From Aeromonas rivipollensis (GTDB lineage Bacteria; Pseudomonadota; Gammaproteobacteria; Enterobacterales; Aeromonadaceae), in assembly GCF_010974825.1 (NCBI RefSeq), contig NZ_JAAILA010000022.1, forward strand, positions 29,146-93,145: DNA of 64,000 bases, given 5' to 3'. How positions within the stretch are numbered: position 1 is the first letter of the stretch; the number at the start of each line of letters is the position of its first letter. Under the pieces are notes generated by a model. That model saw only the letters and a program-made list of their open reading frames with translations. It was not told the DNA's origin and ran no database searches. Positions 7,200 through 14,775 of this stretch are shown here, piece by piece. The translations under genes were made by a program, and so were the position numbers.

Positions 7200-9778
7200 A
7201 CCACCTCCTTGATACTGATATCCGGCACCCACTGGCCCCGCTCCTCCCGCCGGGGCGGTGTCTCGTCCTCGGGCCGGTTGACGAAGGCCTCGAACAGCTT
7301 GAGCTTGTCCGGATCCGCCAAGGTGCTCCTCCACTCGCACTGCCAGGTACCGACTATCCCCTCCATCATGGCCTCCAGCTCGGCCCCTATGCCGAGCCTG
7401 TCCTCGATGATCACCGACTTGAGGTAGTCGAGCCCCCCCTCCATGCCCTCCATCCAGACCGAGGTACGCTGCAGCCGATCCCCGGTGCGCACGTAGAACA
7501 TCAGCAACCGGTCTATGTAGCGGATCAGGGTCTGCTCGTCGAGGTCGGTGGCAAACAGATCGGCGTGACGCGGCCGCATGCCGCCGTTGCCGCAAACATA
7601 GAGGTTCCAGCCCCGCTCGGTGGCGATGACGCCTATGTCCTTGCTCTGGGCCTCGGCGCACTCCCGGGTGCAGCCGGAGACCGCAAACTTCAGCTTGTGG
7701 GGGGCCCGCAGCCCCTTGTAGCGGTGCTCCAGGGTCTGGGTCAGGGTCATGGAGTCCTGCACCCCGTAGCGACACCAGGTGGAGCCGACACAAGACTTCA
7801 CGGTGCGCACCGACTTGCCGTAGGCCTGGCCAGTCTCGAAGCCCGCCGCCACCAGCTCGCCCCAGATGGCGGGCAGTTGGTCGACCCGGGCACCGAAGAG
7901 ATCGATGCGCTGGCCGCCGGTGATCTTGGTGTAGAGGCCGTACTTGCGCGCCACCTCCCCTATGGTAATGAGCCCGTCCGGGGTGATCTCCCCACCCGGG
8001 ATGCGCGGCACCACCGAATAGGTGCCGTCCTTTTGCAGGTTGGCGAGGAAGGCGTCGTTGGTGTCTTGCAAAGCGCGGTGGGGCTTCTCCAGCACGTGCT
8101 CGTTCCAGAGGGACGCCAGTATGGAGGCCACCGTCGGCTTGCAGATGTCGCAGCCAAGGCCCTGGCCGTGCTTGTCCCGCAGCGCCTCGAAGCTCTTCAG
8201 CTCGCCGACCCGGGCCAGGTGATAGAGCTCCTGGCGGCTGTAGGCGAAGTGCTCGCACAGCCCCTTGTCCGCCTCGACCCCGATCTCGCTCAGGGTCTGC
8301 TCCACCACCTGCTTGAGCAGGTTGCCGCAGCCGCCGCAGCCGGTGCCCGCCCTGGTGCAGCTCTTGACCGCCGAAAGCTCGTGGTTGCCCGCCCGAACGG
8401 CGGCCACCACCTCCCCCTTGCTGACGTTGTGGCAGGAGCAGAGGATGGCGCTGTCCGGCAGCACCAGGGGCGCGGGGGCAGCCCCCACCTCCCCCACCAG
8501 CAGGGAGAGCGGCGGCTGGGGCAGCGCCACCCCGTTCTGGTAGTACTGCAGCAACCGCTCATAATCGGTTCCGTCCCCCACCAGGATGGCGCCGAGCAGC
8601 CGGCTCCCCTCACCGTCGGTCACCAGCTTCTTGTAGATGCCCTTGACCCTGTCCAGCAGCAGCAGCTCCTGGGCCCCGGCGGTGCTGGCGTGGGCGTCGC
8701 CGATGGATCCCACATCCACCCCCATCAGCTTGAGCTTGGTGGACATGTCGGCCCCGACAAAACGGGTCTCGCCGCCGCACAGGCTGGCCACGGCGGCCCG
8801 GGCCATCTGGTAGCCGGGGGCCACCAGGCCGAAGATGCGCCCCTGCCAGAGCGCGCACTCGCCGATGGCGAGGATGGCGGGATCCGAGCTGTGGCAGCCG
8901 TCGTCGATGCAGATGCCCCCGCGCTCCCCGACCACCAGCCCGGATTGGCGGGCCAGGGCGTCGGCGGGGCGGATGCCCGCCGAGAACAGCAGCACGTCGG
9001 TCTCAAGATGAGTGCCGTCCTTGAAACGCAGGCGATGGCGAGCCTGCTCCCCCTGCTCTATGCACTCGGTGGCCTTCTCCACCAGCACCTCGACCCCGAG
9101 GGCGCGGATCTTGTCCCGCAGCACGGCGCCGCCACTCTCGTCGAGCTGCACCGGCATCAGCCTGGGGGCGAACTCCACCACCTGGGTCTTGAGGCCGAGC
9201 AGCCGCAGGGCGTTGGCCGCCTCCAGCCCCAGCAGGCCGCCGCCGATGACCACGCCGCTACGGGCCTGGGCACAGGCATCGCGGATGGCGGCGAGATCCC
9301 CCAGGGTGCGGTAGACGAAGCAGCCCTCCCGCTGGTGGCCGGGGATGGGGGGCACGAAGGGCACTGAGCCGGTCGCCAGCACCAGACGGTCGTAAGGGAA
9401 CTGCTCGCCGTTGGCCAGCGTCAGGGTGCGGGCGGCCCTGTCGAGCACCTCCACCCCGGCCCCCAGCCGCAGTTCGACCCCCTGCGCCTCATACCAGGCG
9501 GGATCCGCCATGCGCAGCGCCTCCGGGGCCTTGCCGCCGAACACCTCGGAGAGGTGCACCCTGTCGTAGGCGGAGTCCGGCTCGGCCCCGAATACCGTCA
9601 CCTCGAAGCGCGCCAGCCCGCCGGCCGCCACCAGCTGCTCGATAAAGTGGTGACCCACCATGCCATTGCCCACCACCAGCAGGCGCTGCTTACCGGCCTT
9701 TTCGGGGGATCCGGCGCTCTGGCGATCGTTAAGATCCATGCCGTCGCCTACCACCCACAGTTGCTCTTTGTCAGCCAT
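7196..9778 (-). CDS. nirB: Nitrite reductase (NAD(P)H) large subunit
   Basis: 860-residue sirohaem and FAD enzyme that reduces nitrite to ammonium. Order of domains: FAD/NAD-binding oxidoreductase from about 32 (LLVVGNGMVGHHF) to about 320; BFD-like [2Fe-2S] domain with CSCHNVSKGEV and CTRAGTGCGGC (about 450-505); then the ferredoxin-like and sirohaem/[4Fe-4S] domain with CVGSTWCRYG and SGCTRECAEAQSKDIG (about 660-715). The N-terminus is longer than in E. coli: residues 1-15 (MADKEQLWVVGDGMD) look like a diverged copy of residues 27-41, including the GxG dinucleotide-binding motif. It is 27 bases downstream of nrtD, within one operon. Confidence 0.97.
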   Translation of the reverse strand: MADKEQLWVVGDGMDLNDRQSAGSPEKAGKQRLLVVGNGMVGHHFIEQLVAAGGLARFEVTVFGAEPDSAYDRVHLSEVFGGKAPEALRMADPAWYEAQGVELRLGAGVEVLDRAARTLTLANGEQFPYDRLVLATGSVPFVPPIPGHQREGCFVYRTLGDLAAIRDACAQARSGVVIGGGLLGLEAANALRLLGLKTQVVEFAPRLMPVQLDESGGAVLRDKIRALGVEVLVEKATECIEQGEQARHRLRFKDGTHLETDVLLFSAGIRPADALARQSGLVVGERGGICIDDGCHSSDPAILAIGECALWQGRIFGLVAPGYQMARAAVASLCGGETRFVGADMSTKLKLMGVDVGSIGDAHASTAGAQELLLLDRVKGIYKKLVTDGEGSRLLGAILVGDGTDYERLLQYYQNGVALPQPPLSLLVGEVGAAPAPLVLPDSAILCSCHNVSKGEVVAAVRAGNHELSAVKSCTRAGTGCGGCGNLLKQVVEQTLSEIGVEADKGLCEHFAYSRQELYHLARVGELKSFEALRDKHGQGLGCDICKPTVASILASLWNEHVLEKPHRALQDTNDAFLANLQKDGTYSVVPRIPGGEITPDGLITIGEVARKYGLYTKITGGQRIDLFGARVDQLPAIWGELVAAGFETGQAYGKSVRTVKSCVGSTWCRYGVQDSMTLTQTLEHRYKGLRAPHKLKFAVSGCTRECAEAQSKDIGVIATERGWNLYVCGNGGMRPRHADLFATDLDEQTLIRYIDRLLMFYVRTGDRLQRTSVWMEGMEGGLDYLKSVIIEDRLGIGAELEAMMEGIVGTWQCEWRSTLADPDKLKLFEAFVNRPEDETPPRREERGQWVPDISIKEVV

Positions 9779-9805
9779 ATCTCTCTTCCTTGAATCCGTT
9801 GGGGC

Positions 9806-10627
9806 TCAGGCACGCAGCTTGCTGCGCACTTTCTCGGCCGCCTTGAGGGGGGTCACCTTGCGCTGCTTCTCGTAGAGGAAGCGCAGCACCTGCTGGCGCA
9901 GCTTGTGGTAGTGGGGGTCGTCCGCCAGGGCGACCCTGTCTCTGGGCCTTGGCAGGTCCACGGTCAGGATCTCCCCGACTGTGGCACTGGGGCCGTTGGT
10001 CATCATGCAGATGCGATCGGAGAGCAGCACCGCCTCGTCCACGTCGTGGGTGATCATGATGACGGTGTTGCCAAGCTCAGCCTGGATCGCCATCAGGGCA
10101 TCCTGCAGATGGGCCCGGGTCAGGGCATCGAGGGCGCCGAACGGCTCGTCCATCAGCAGCACCTTGGGGGAGAGCGACAGCGCCCGGGCTATGCCGACCC
10201 GCTGTTTCATGCCCCCCGACAGCTCGTGGGGCATCTTCCGGCTGGCGTGGTCCATCTGCACCAGGGAGAGGTAGTAGTCCACCCGCTCCGAAGCCGCCCG
10301 CCGGTTCGGCTCAACCTGCCCCACCGCCAGCGCCACGTTCTGCTGGACGCTGAGCCAGGGCAGCAGGGCGTGGTTCTGGAACACCATGGCCCGCTCGGGC
10401 CCTGGGCCCGCCACCTCGCGGCCATCGAGTATGATGCCGCCCAGGGTCGGCTCCAGCAGCCCGGCCACCAGGTTGAGCACTGTGCTCTTGCCACAGCCCG
10501 AGTGACCTATGAGGGAGACGAACTCCCCCTTCTCGATGCGCAGGTTGACCCGGCTGAGGGCCTCGAAGCTGCCCAGCTCCGTCTCGAACGAGATGCCGAC
10601 GTCGCTTATCTCCAGATAACTCTTCAT
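9806..10627 (-). CDS. nrtD: Nitrate ABC transporter ATP-binding protein
   Basis: 273-residue ATPase that powers nitrate import with NrtA and NrtB. Walker A GHSGCGKST, Q-loop region MVFQNHALLPW, ABC signature LSGGMKQRVGIARAL, Walker B VLLMDEPFGALDAL and the H-loop ITHDVDEAV are all present in order. It has the size of NrtD rather than of NrtC, which carries an extra substrate-binding domain; no nrtC is present. Start at 10627 is chosen over 10738 because the family alignment begins with LEISDVGISFE. It lies 34 bases behind nrtB. Confidence 0.93.
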   Translation of the reverse strand: MKSYLEISDVGISFETELGSFEALSRVNLRIEKGEFVSLIGHSGCGKSTVLNLVAGLLEPTLGGIILDGREVAGPGPERAMVFQNHALLPWLSVQQNVALAVGQVEPNRRAASERVDYYLSLVQMDHASRKMPHELSGGMKQRVGIARALSLSPKVLLMDEPFGALDALTRAHLQDALMAIQAELGNTVIMITHDVDEAVLLSDRICMMTNGPSATVGEILTVDLPRPRDRVALADDPHYHKLRQQVLRFLYEKQRKVTPLKAAEKVRSKLRA

Positions 10628-10661
10628 TGGCTCTTCTCCTGCCTGAATATGGAATTTGTTG

Positions 10662-11639
10662 TTAACGCAACACCTGGCGCTTGTCCCAGGAGAGCCACTG
10701 CTGCAGGGCCAGCATGCCCCTGTCCAGGGCGCAGCCAATGAGGCCTATGGTGATCACCGCCACCATGATCCGGGCCAGGGAGGCCGAGCCGCCGCTCTGG
10801 AACTCGTCCCACACGAACTTGCCGAGCCCCGGGTTCTGGGCCAGCATCTCGGCCGCGATCAGCACCATCCAGGCCACCCCGAGCGACAACCGCAACCCGG
10901 TGAAGATCATGGGCAGGGCCCCGGGCAGCACTATGCGCCGCACGTGGGTCACAAAGGAGAGCCGCAGCACCCGGCTTACGTTGTGCAGATCCCTGTCCAG
11001 CCCCGCCACCCCCACCGCCGTGTTGATCAGGGTCGGCCAGAGGGAGCAGAGGGTCACCGTCAGGGCCGAGGTGAGGAAGGACTTGGCGAGCCAGGGCGCA
11101 GGGCTGGCGTAGAGGGCGCTCACCACCAGCGTGATGAGGGGCAGCCAGGCCAGGGGGGACACCGGCTTGAGCAGCTGGATCACCGGATTGGCGGCGCGAT
11201 AGAGCCCCTGATTCATGCCGAGCAACACCCCGCACGGGATGGCGATCAGGGTCGCCAGAGCGAAGCCGCACAACACTGTGAGCAGGCTGGTGGCAATCTG
11301 ATCGAAGAAGGTGGGACGCCCTGTGTAGGGGCGCAGCTTCACCTCGGCCGCCGGATCCTGCGCCAGCCTTGCAGCGTTGCGCACCTGCTGGCGCTCGAGG
11401 AAGGCACTCGCCCTCTCCCGCTCGGCCAGGTGATCCTGACCCAGGGACCAGAGCTGGCTGGCGGTGGCGAGCGGCCCGGGCAGGGTGCCCAGACTGGTCT
11501 GCACCTGGCTAGCCCCCCACTGCCAGAGGCCGAGGAAGAGCAGCACGCCCAGCAGGGGCTGCACCATGACTTTCCAATTGACGGCTTTCCAATGGATGAG
11601 TGGCCACTTGTGTCGGTTCATTGGGTTCTCCTTGCTCAT
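10662..11639 (-). CDS. nrtB: Nitrate ABC transporter permease
   Basis: 325-residue inner-membrane permease with about six to seven hydrophobic segments (first at about 29-45, others between about 120 and 310) and the binding-protein-dependent transport signature for ATPase contact around LRLSLGVAWMVLIAAEML. A hydrophilic periplasmic stretch of about 80 residues separates the first helix from the core, as in NrtB. Its start overlaps the nrtA stop codon by four bases. A second in-frame ATG, 18 bases in, is possible. Confidence 0.93.
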   Translation of the reverse strand: MSKENPMNRHKWPLIHWKAVNWKVMVQPLLGVLLFLGLWQWGASQVQTSLGTLPGPLATASQLWSLGQDHLAERERASAFLERQQVRNAARLAQDPAAEVKLRPYTGRPTFFDQIATSLLTVLCGFALATLIAIPCGVLLGMNQGLYRAANPVIQLLKPVSPLAWLPLITLVVSALYASPAPWLAKSFLTSALTVTLCSLWPTLINTAVGVAGLDRDLHNVSRVLRLSFVTHVRRIVLPGALPMIFTGLRLSLGVAWMVLIAAEMLAQNPGLGKFVWDEFQSGGSASLARIMVAVITIGLIGCALDRGMLALQQWLSWDKRQVLR

Positions 11640-12991
11640 TGCACTCGCTCATCGCCCTTGAGGCCGATGGCAAACTGATGCAGATAGGCGTTGGGGTGGC
11701 GGCCGTCGTAGAGCAGGCCGTCGATGAAGCCATCCTGGGGGCCGCGATAGCCCTGCTCGCTGGCAAAATCCGGGAAGTCGGTGGCCTTGAGTTTGCCCTC
11801 GGCGATCAGCGCCTCGGCGGCCTGGCGATAGACGCCCGGCTGGTAGACGGCCTTGGCCACCTGCTCGAACCAGGCGTCCGGCTTGGCCTCGGGGATCTGG
11901 CCCCAGCGCCGCATCTGGGTCAGATACCAGATGGCGTCCGAGTAGTAGGGGTAGGTGGCGTGGTGGCGGAAGAAGACGTTGAAGTCCGGCAGCTGACGCT
12001 TGTCCCCCTTGGCGTACTCGAAGGTGCCGGTCATTGAGTTCGCAATCACCTGCTCGTCGGCCCCCACGTACTCCGGCCTTGCCAGCAGCTTGGCCGCCTC
12101 GCGCCTGTTGCCGTTCTGCTCCGCATCCAGCCACCAGGCCGCCCGCAGCAGCGCCTTCACCAGCCGGACATGGGTGTTGGGATGGCGCTCTGCCCACTGC
12201 CGGGTGACGCCGAACACCTTCTCCGGGTTGTTGCGCCAGATCTCAAGGTCCGTGATAACGGGCACCCCTATGCCTCTGGCGACCGCCTGCTGGTTCCAGG
12301 GCTCCCCCACGCTGTAGCCGGCTATGGTGCCCGCCTCCAGGGTGGCGGGCATCTGGGGCGGCGGCGTCACCGAGAGCAGCACGTCAGCCTGACGCTGGCC
12401 CGAGTTGTCGCCAAGCTTGGGCGCGTAGAAGCCGGGGTGCAGGCCGCCCGCCGCCAGCCAGTACCTGAGCTCGTAGTTGTGGGGGGATACGGGGAACACC
12501 ATCCCCATGTTGAAGGGCTTGCCCCCCTGGCGGTACTCGGCCACCACGGGTTTGAGGGTCGCGGCGCTCACAGGGGGCGGCACCTGGCCCGCCTTCGCCT
12601 TGGGCAGCTGGGGCGCCATGGCGGCCCAGACGCTGTTCGCCACCGTGATGGCGTTGCCGTTGAGATCCATGGCAAAAGCCGTCACCAGCTCGGCCTGGGT
12701 GCCAATGCCGATGTGGGCCGCCAGGGGTTGGCCCGCCAGCATCTGGGCGCCGTCCAGCTCGCCGTCTATCACCCGATCCAGCAAGATCTTCCAGTTCGCC
12801 TGGGCTTCCAGGGTCACGTAGAGCCCCTCGTCCTCGAAATAACCGCGCTCATAGGCCACCGCCAGCGGCGCCATGTCGGTCAGCTTGATGAAGCCGAGCC
12901 TCAGCTCCTCCTGCTCCGGAGCCCCCAGCGCCAGTACCGGCAGCGACAGCGTCGCCAGCAGCAAGCCCGTACATCCTTGTCTCTTGTTCAT
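11636..12991 (-). CDS. nrtA: Nitrate-binding periplasmic protein of the NrtA type
   Basis: 451-residue solute-binding protein that delivers nitrate to NrtB and NrtD. A signal peptide covers about residues 1-23 (ending VLALGA), and the mature protein starts with LRLGFIKLTDMAPLAVAYERGYF, typical of the NrtA/NasF family. The HNYELRYWLAAGG and GYSVGEPWNQQA segments are also family features. The signal peptide argues for transport and against a cytoplasmic NasS-type sensor. First gene of the nrtABD-nirBD operon, preceded by an attenuator leader. Confidence 0.94.
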   Translation of the reverse strand: MNKRQGCTGLLLATLSLPVLALGAPEQEELRLGFIKLTDMAPLAVAYERGYFEDEGLYVTLEAQANWKILLDRVIDGELDGAQMLAGQPLAAHIGIGTQAELVTAFAMDLNGNAITVANSVWAAMAPQLPKAKAGQVPPPVSAATLKPVVAEYRQGGKPFNMGMVFPVSPHNYELRYWLAAGGLHPGFYAPKLGDNSGQRQADVLLSVTPPPQMPATLEAGTIAGYSVGEPWNQQAVARGIGVPVITDLEIWRNNPEKVFGVTRQWAERHPNTHVRLVKALLRAAWWLDAEQNGNRREAAKLLARPEYVGADEQVIANSMTGTFEYAKGDKRQLPDFNVFFRHHATYPYYSDAIWYLTQMRRWGQIPEAKPDAWFEQVAKAVYQPGVYRQAAEALIAEGKLKATDFPDFASEQGYRGPQDGFIDGLLYDGRHPNAYLHQFAIGLKGDERVQ

Positions 12992-13057
12992 TCGCCTTCC
13001 TCGCTCACATCACAGTCATGGGCAGCCGTTCCCCTGCGCCGTTGCAGAGTTGCGACC

Positions 13058-13145
13058 AAAAAAAAACCTCACCGATCCGGGATCGGTGAGGCCTCTTTGC
13101 CCTGTTGCGAGTGACGGGCCCATGGGCACCATCACTCCTTGTATG
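13058..13145 (-). promoter_or_regulatory. ANTAR-type attenuator leader of the nrtA operon
   Basis: Read on the minus strand: a CATACAAG element (13145-13138), a first stem GAGTGA/TCACTC extended by GG-CC pairs (13137-13109), a second hairpin GGGC-AAAGAG-GCCU (13102-13089) with a six-base loop carrying A1 and G4, and then a strong intrinsic terminator (11-bp stem CCTCACCGATC/GATCGGTGAGG followed by T9, 13091-13058). The 3' arm of the second hairpin shares bases with the 5' arm of the terminator, so the two are mutually exclusive. This is the known arrangement for ANTAR antiterminators; the adjacent nasT encodes one. Confidence 0.85.
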
Positions 13146-13153
13146 TTGACTAA

Positions 13154-13170
13154 TTCACTTTCCGTGCCAA
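13154..13170 (-). promoter_or_regulatory. Possible sigma-54 promoter of the nrtA operon
   Basis: TTGGCACGGAAAGTGAA on the minus strand has a perfect -24 element (TTGGCACG) but an imperfect -12 element (GTGAA instead of TTGCA). Its position would start the RNA at about the CATACAAG element, in parallel with the better nasA promoter. Confidence 0.4.
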
Positions 13171-13280
13171 ATTGGCTAATCCATAGAAACTGGCCCTATC
13201 CCGCCTCTTTCCTCCCTGTTTCTCCCCTCGTTTGCCTCAATTAGGCGCAATTGCACCAAAACGGTTTGCCAGCGGGGCGC

Positions 13281-13862
13281 TCAGGCGGGCAGTGCCTGCA
13301 GCAGTTGCCGCGCCAGCTCCCCCAGGCTCAGGTGCCGGCTCATGGCGGTGCTGCGCATCAGGCGGTAGGCCTGCTCCTCGTCCAGCCCCTGATGGCGCAT
13401 CAGACGCCCCTTGGCCTGCTCGACGAGCCGCCGCTCCTCCAGCTTCTGGCGCAGCTCGCTCTCGGTCTGCATCAGGGCCTGCACCATGGCCAGCTGGCTG
13501 CGGGCGAGCCGCAGCCACTGCTCCACCGGCTCACGCTCGCCACAAGGGTGGGGCACCAGCAGCACCCCCTGCTGCAACAGGGCGAGCTGGGTGTCGCCCC
13601 CGAGCCGCTCGCAGAACAGCAGGCGCGGCAAGCAGGGCCAGAGGGAGAGACCGAGGCGCACCTCGGCGCCGAACTGGCGGCAACTGACCAGCAGGGCATC
13701 CCCCTGATCCATAGGGGTCAGCAACTGACGGGTGTCGAGTATCCTCGGCTGATGGCCGTAGTGGCTCACCAGCAGGGCCAGGCGGTTCGCCTGACCCGGA
13801 TCATCGGCGTGGATCAGCAGGCGGGAGGGGGGGCCATCCTGGCCCCGGGGAAGAGTAGTCAT
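13281..13862 (-). CDS. nasT: ANTAR-domain antiterminator of the NasT type
   Basis: 193-residue cytoplasmic RNA-binding regulator of nitrate assimilation. Residues about 8-115 form a receiver-like domain that lacks the usual phosphoacceptor Asp (DALLVSC at the expected place). A coiled-coil linker (LAMVQALMQTESELRQKLEERR) leads to a C-terminal ANTAR domain, LVEQAKGRLMRHQGLDEEQAYRLMR (about 142-190). Start at 13862 has an AAGGAG sequence at proper spacing; the upstream ATG at 13877 does not. It lies between the two operons whose leaders it should control. No NasS nitrate sensor gene is seen in the window. Confidence 0.88.
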   Translation of the reverse strand: MTTLPRGQDGPPSRLLIHADDPGQANRLALLVSHYGHQPRILDTRQLLTPMDQGDALLVSCRQFGAEVRLGLSLWPCLPRLLFCERLGGDTQLALLQQGVLLVPHPCGEREPVEQWLRLARSQLAMVQALMQTESELRQKLEERRLVEQAKGRLMRHQGLDEEQAYRLMRSTAMSRHLSLGELARQLLQALPA

Positions 13863-13987
13863 GGCGCTCCTTGCCAACGGCTATCGCAACGTGTCTGCTG
13901 AACATGCCGCAACATGAAGGCCAACTATTTGAATCTACCTCCTTTTTATCTATCCAGAGGTAGTGGGGGTAGAGGGGAAACCCCGGC

Positions 13988-14746
13988 TCAGGCCACCCGC
14001 TCCATGGTCTGGTTCAGCAGGGCCTGCAGCTCGGCGCCCAGGTTCACCACCTCCCCCATGATCATCAGCACAGGGCTCTGGCCGAGCAGGGCCCGGGCGG
14101 CCAGCTCCAGCCCCTCCAGCCGGGCGTGATGGACCTGCTGGCGCGCACTGCACCCGGCCACCACCAGGGCCACCGGCAGATCCCCGGATGCCCCTGCCGC
14201 CAGCAGCCCCTGCCGGATCTGGGCCGCCCGCTCCAGCCCCATGTAGAACACCAGGGTGTGGCCGGCCCGGGTCAGCCCCTGCCAGCCTCTATAGTCCCCC
14301 TCGTCCATCAGGTGGCCCGTCACCAGGGTCAGGGAGCGGGCCAGCCCCCTATGAGTCAGGGGGATCAGGGTGCTGGCGGCGCAGCCCAGGGCCGCCGTGA
14401 TGCCGGGCACCAGCTCGGCCTCTATGCCGTGGCGGGCCAGGTGCAGCGCCTCCTCCCCGCCCCGGCCGAACACCAGGGGATCCCCCCCCTTGAGGCGCAC
14501 CACCCGCTTGCCGGTGCGTGCCAGGGCCAGCAGCAGGGCATTGATCTCCTCCTGGCTCGGGCTCGGCTCGCCGCAGCGCTTGCCCACGTCGAAGCGGGCC
14601 GCCCCCTGGGGGATCCGGGCCAGGATCTCGCTCCCCACCAGACGGTCATAGACCACCACCTCCGCCGCCTCTATGCGGTGCAGGGCGCGCAGGGTCAACA
14701 ATTCGAGGGGCCCGGGGCCCGCTCCCACCAGACTGATTTGGCTCAT
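13988..14746 (-). CDS. cobA: Uroporphyrinogen-III C-methyltransferase
   Basis: 252-residue SUMT enzyme that makes precorrin-2, the precursor of the sirohaem used by NirB. Signatures are VGAGPGPLELLTLRAL near the N-terminus, VVVYDRLV (about 30-37), VRLKGGDPLVFGRGGEE (about 83-99) and VPGITAALGCAA (about 114-125). It stands alone without the CysG dehydrogenase/ferrochelatase domain. It follows nasA by 29 bases and is probably co-transcribed, so cofactor supply is tied to nitrate reductase expression. Confidence 0.94.
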   Translation of the reverse strand: MSQISLVGAGPGPLELLTLRALHRIEAAEVVVYDRLVGSEILARIPQGAARFDVGKRCGEPSPSQEEINALLLALARTGKRVVRLKGGDPLVFGRGGEEALHLARHGIEAELVPGITAALGCAASTLIPLTHRGLARSLTLVTGHLMDEGDYRGWQGLTRAGHTLVFYMGLERAAQIRQGLLAAGASGDLPVALVVAGCSARQQVHHARLEGLELAARALLGQSPVLMIMGEVVNLGAELQALLNQTMERVA

Positions 14747-14775
14747 CGCACACTCCTTGTGTTGCTGCCCAGGCC

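Noticed and set aside
13971..13980. Terminator between cobA and nasT
   Set aside because: A CTACCTC/GAGGTAG pair exists just to the left but has a long loop and no U-tract on the minus strand, so I could not decide whether nasT is co-transcribed with nasA-cobA.
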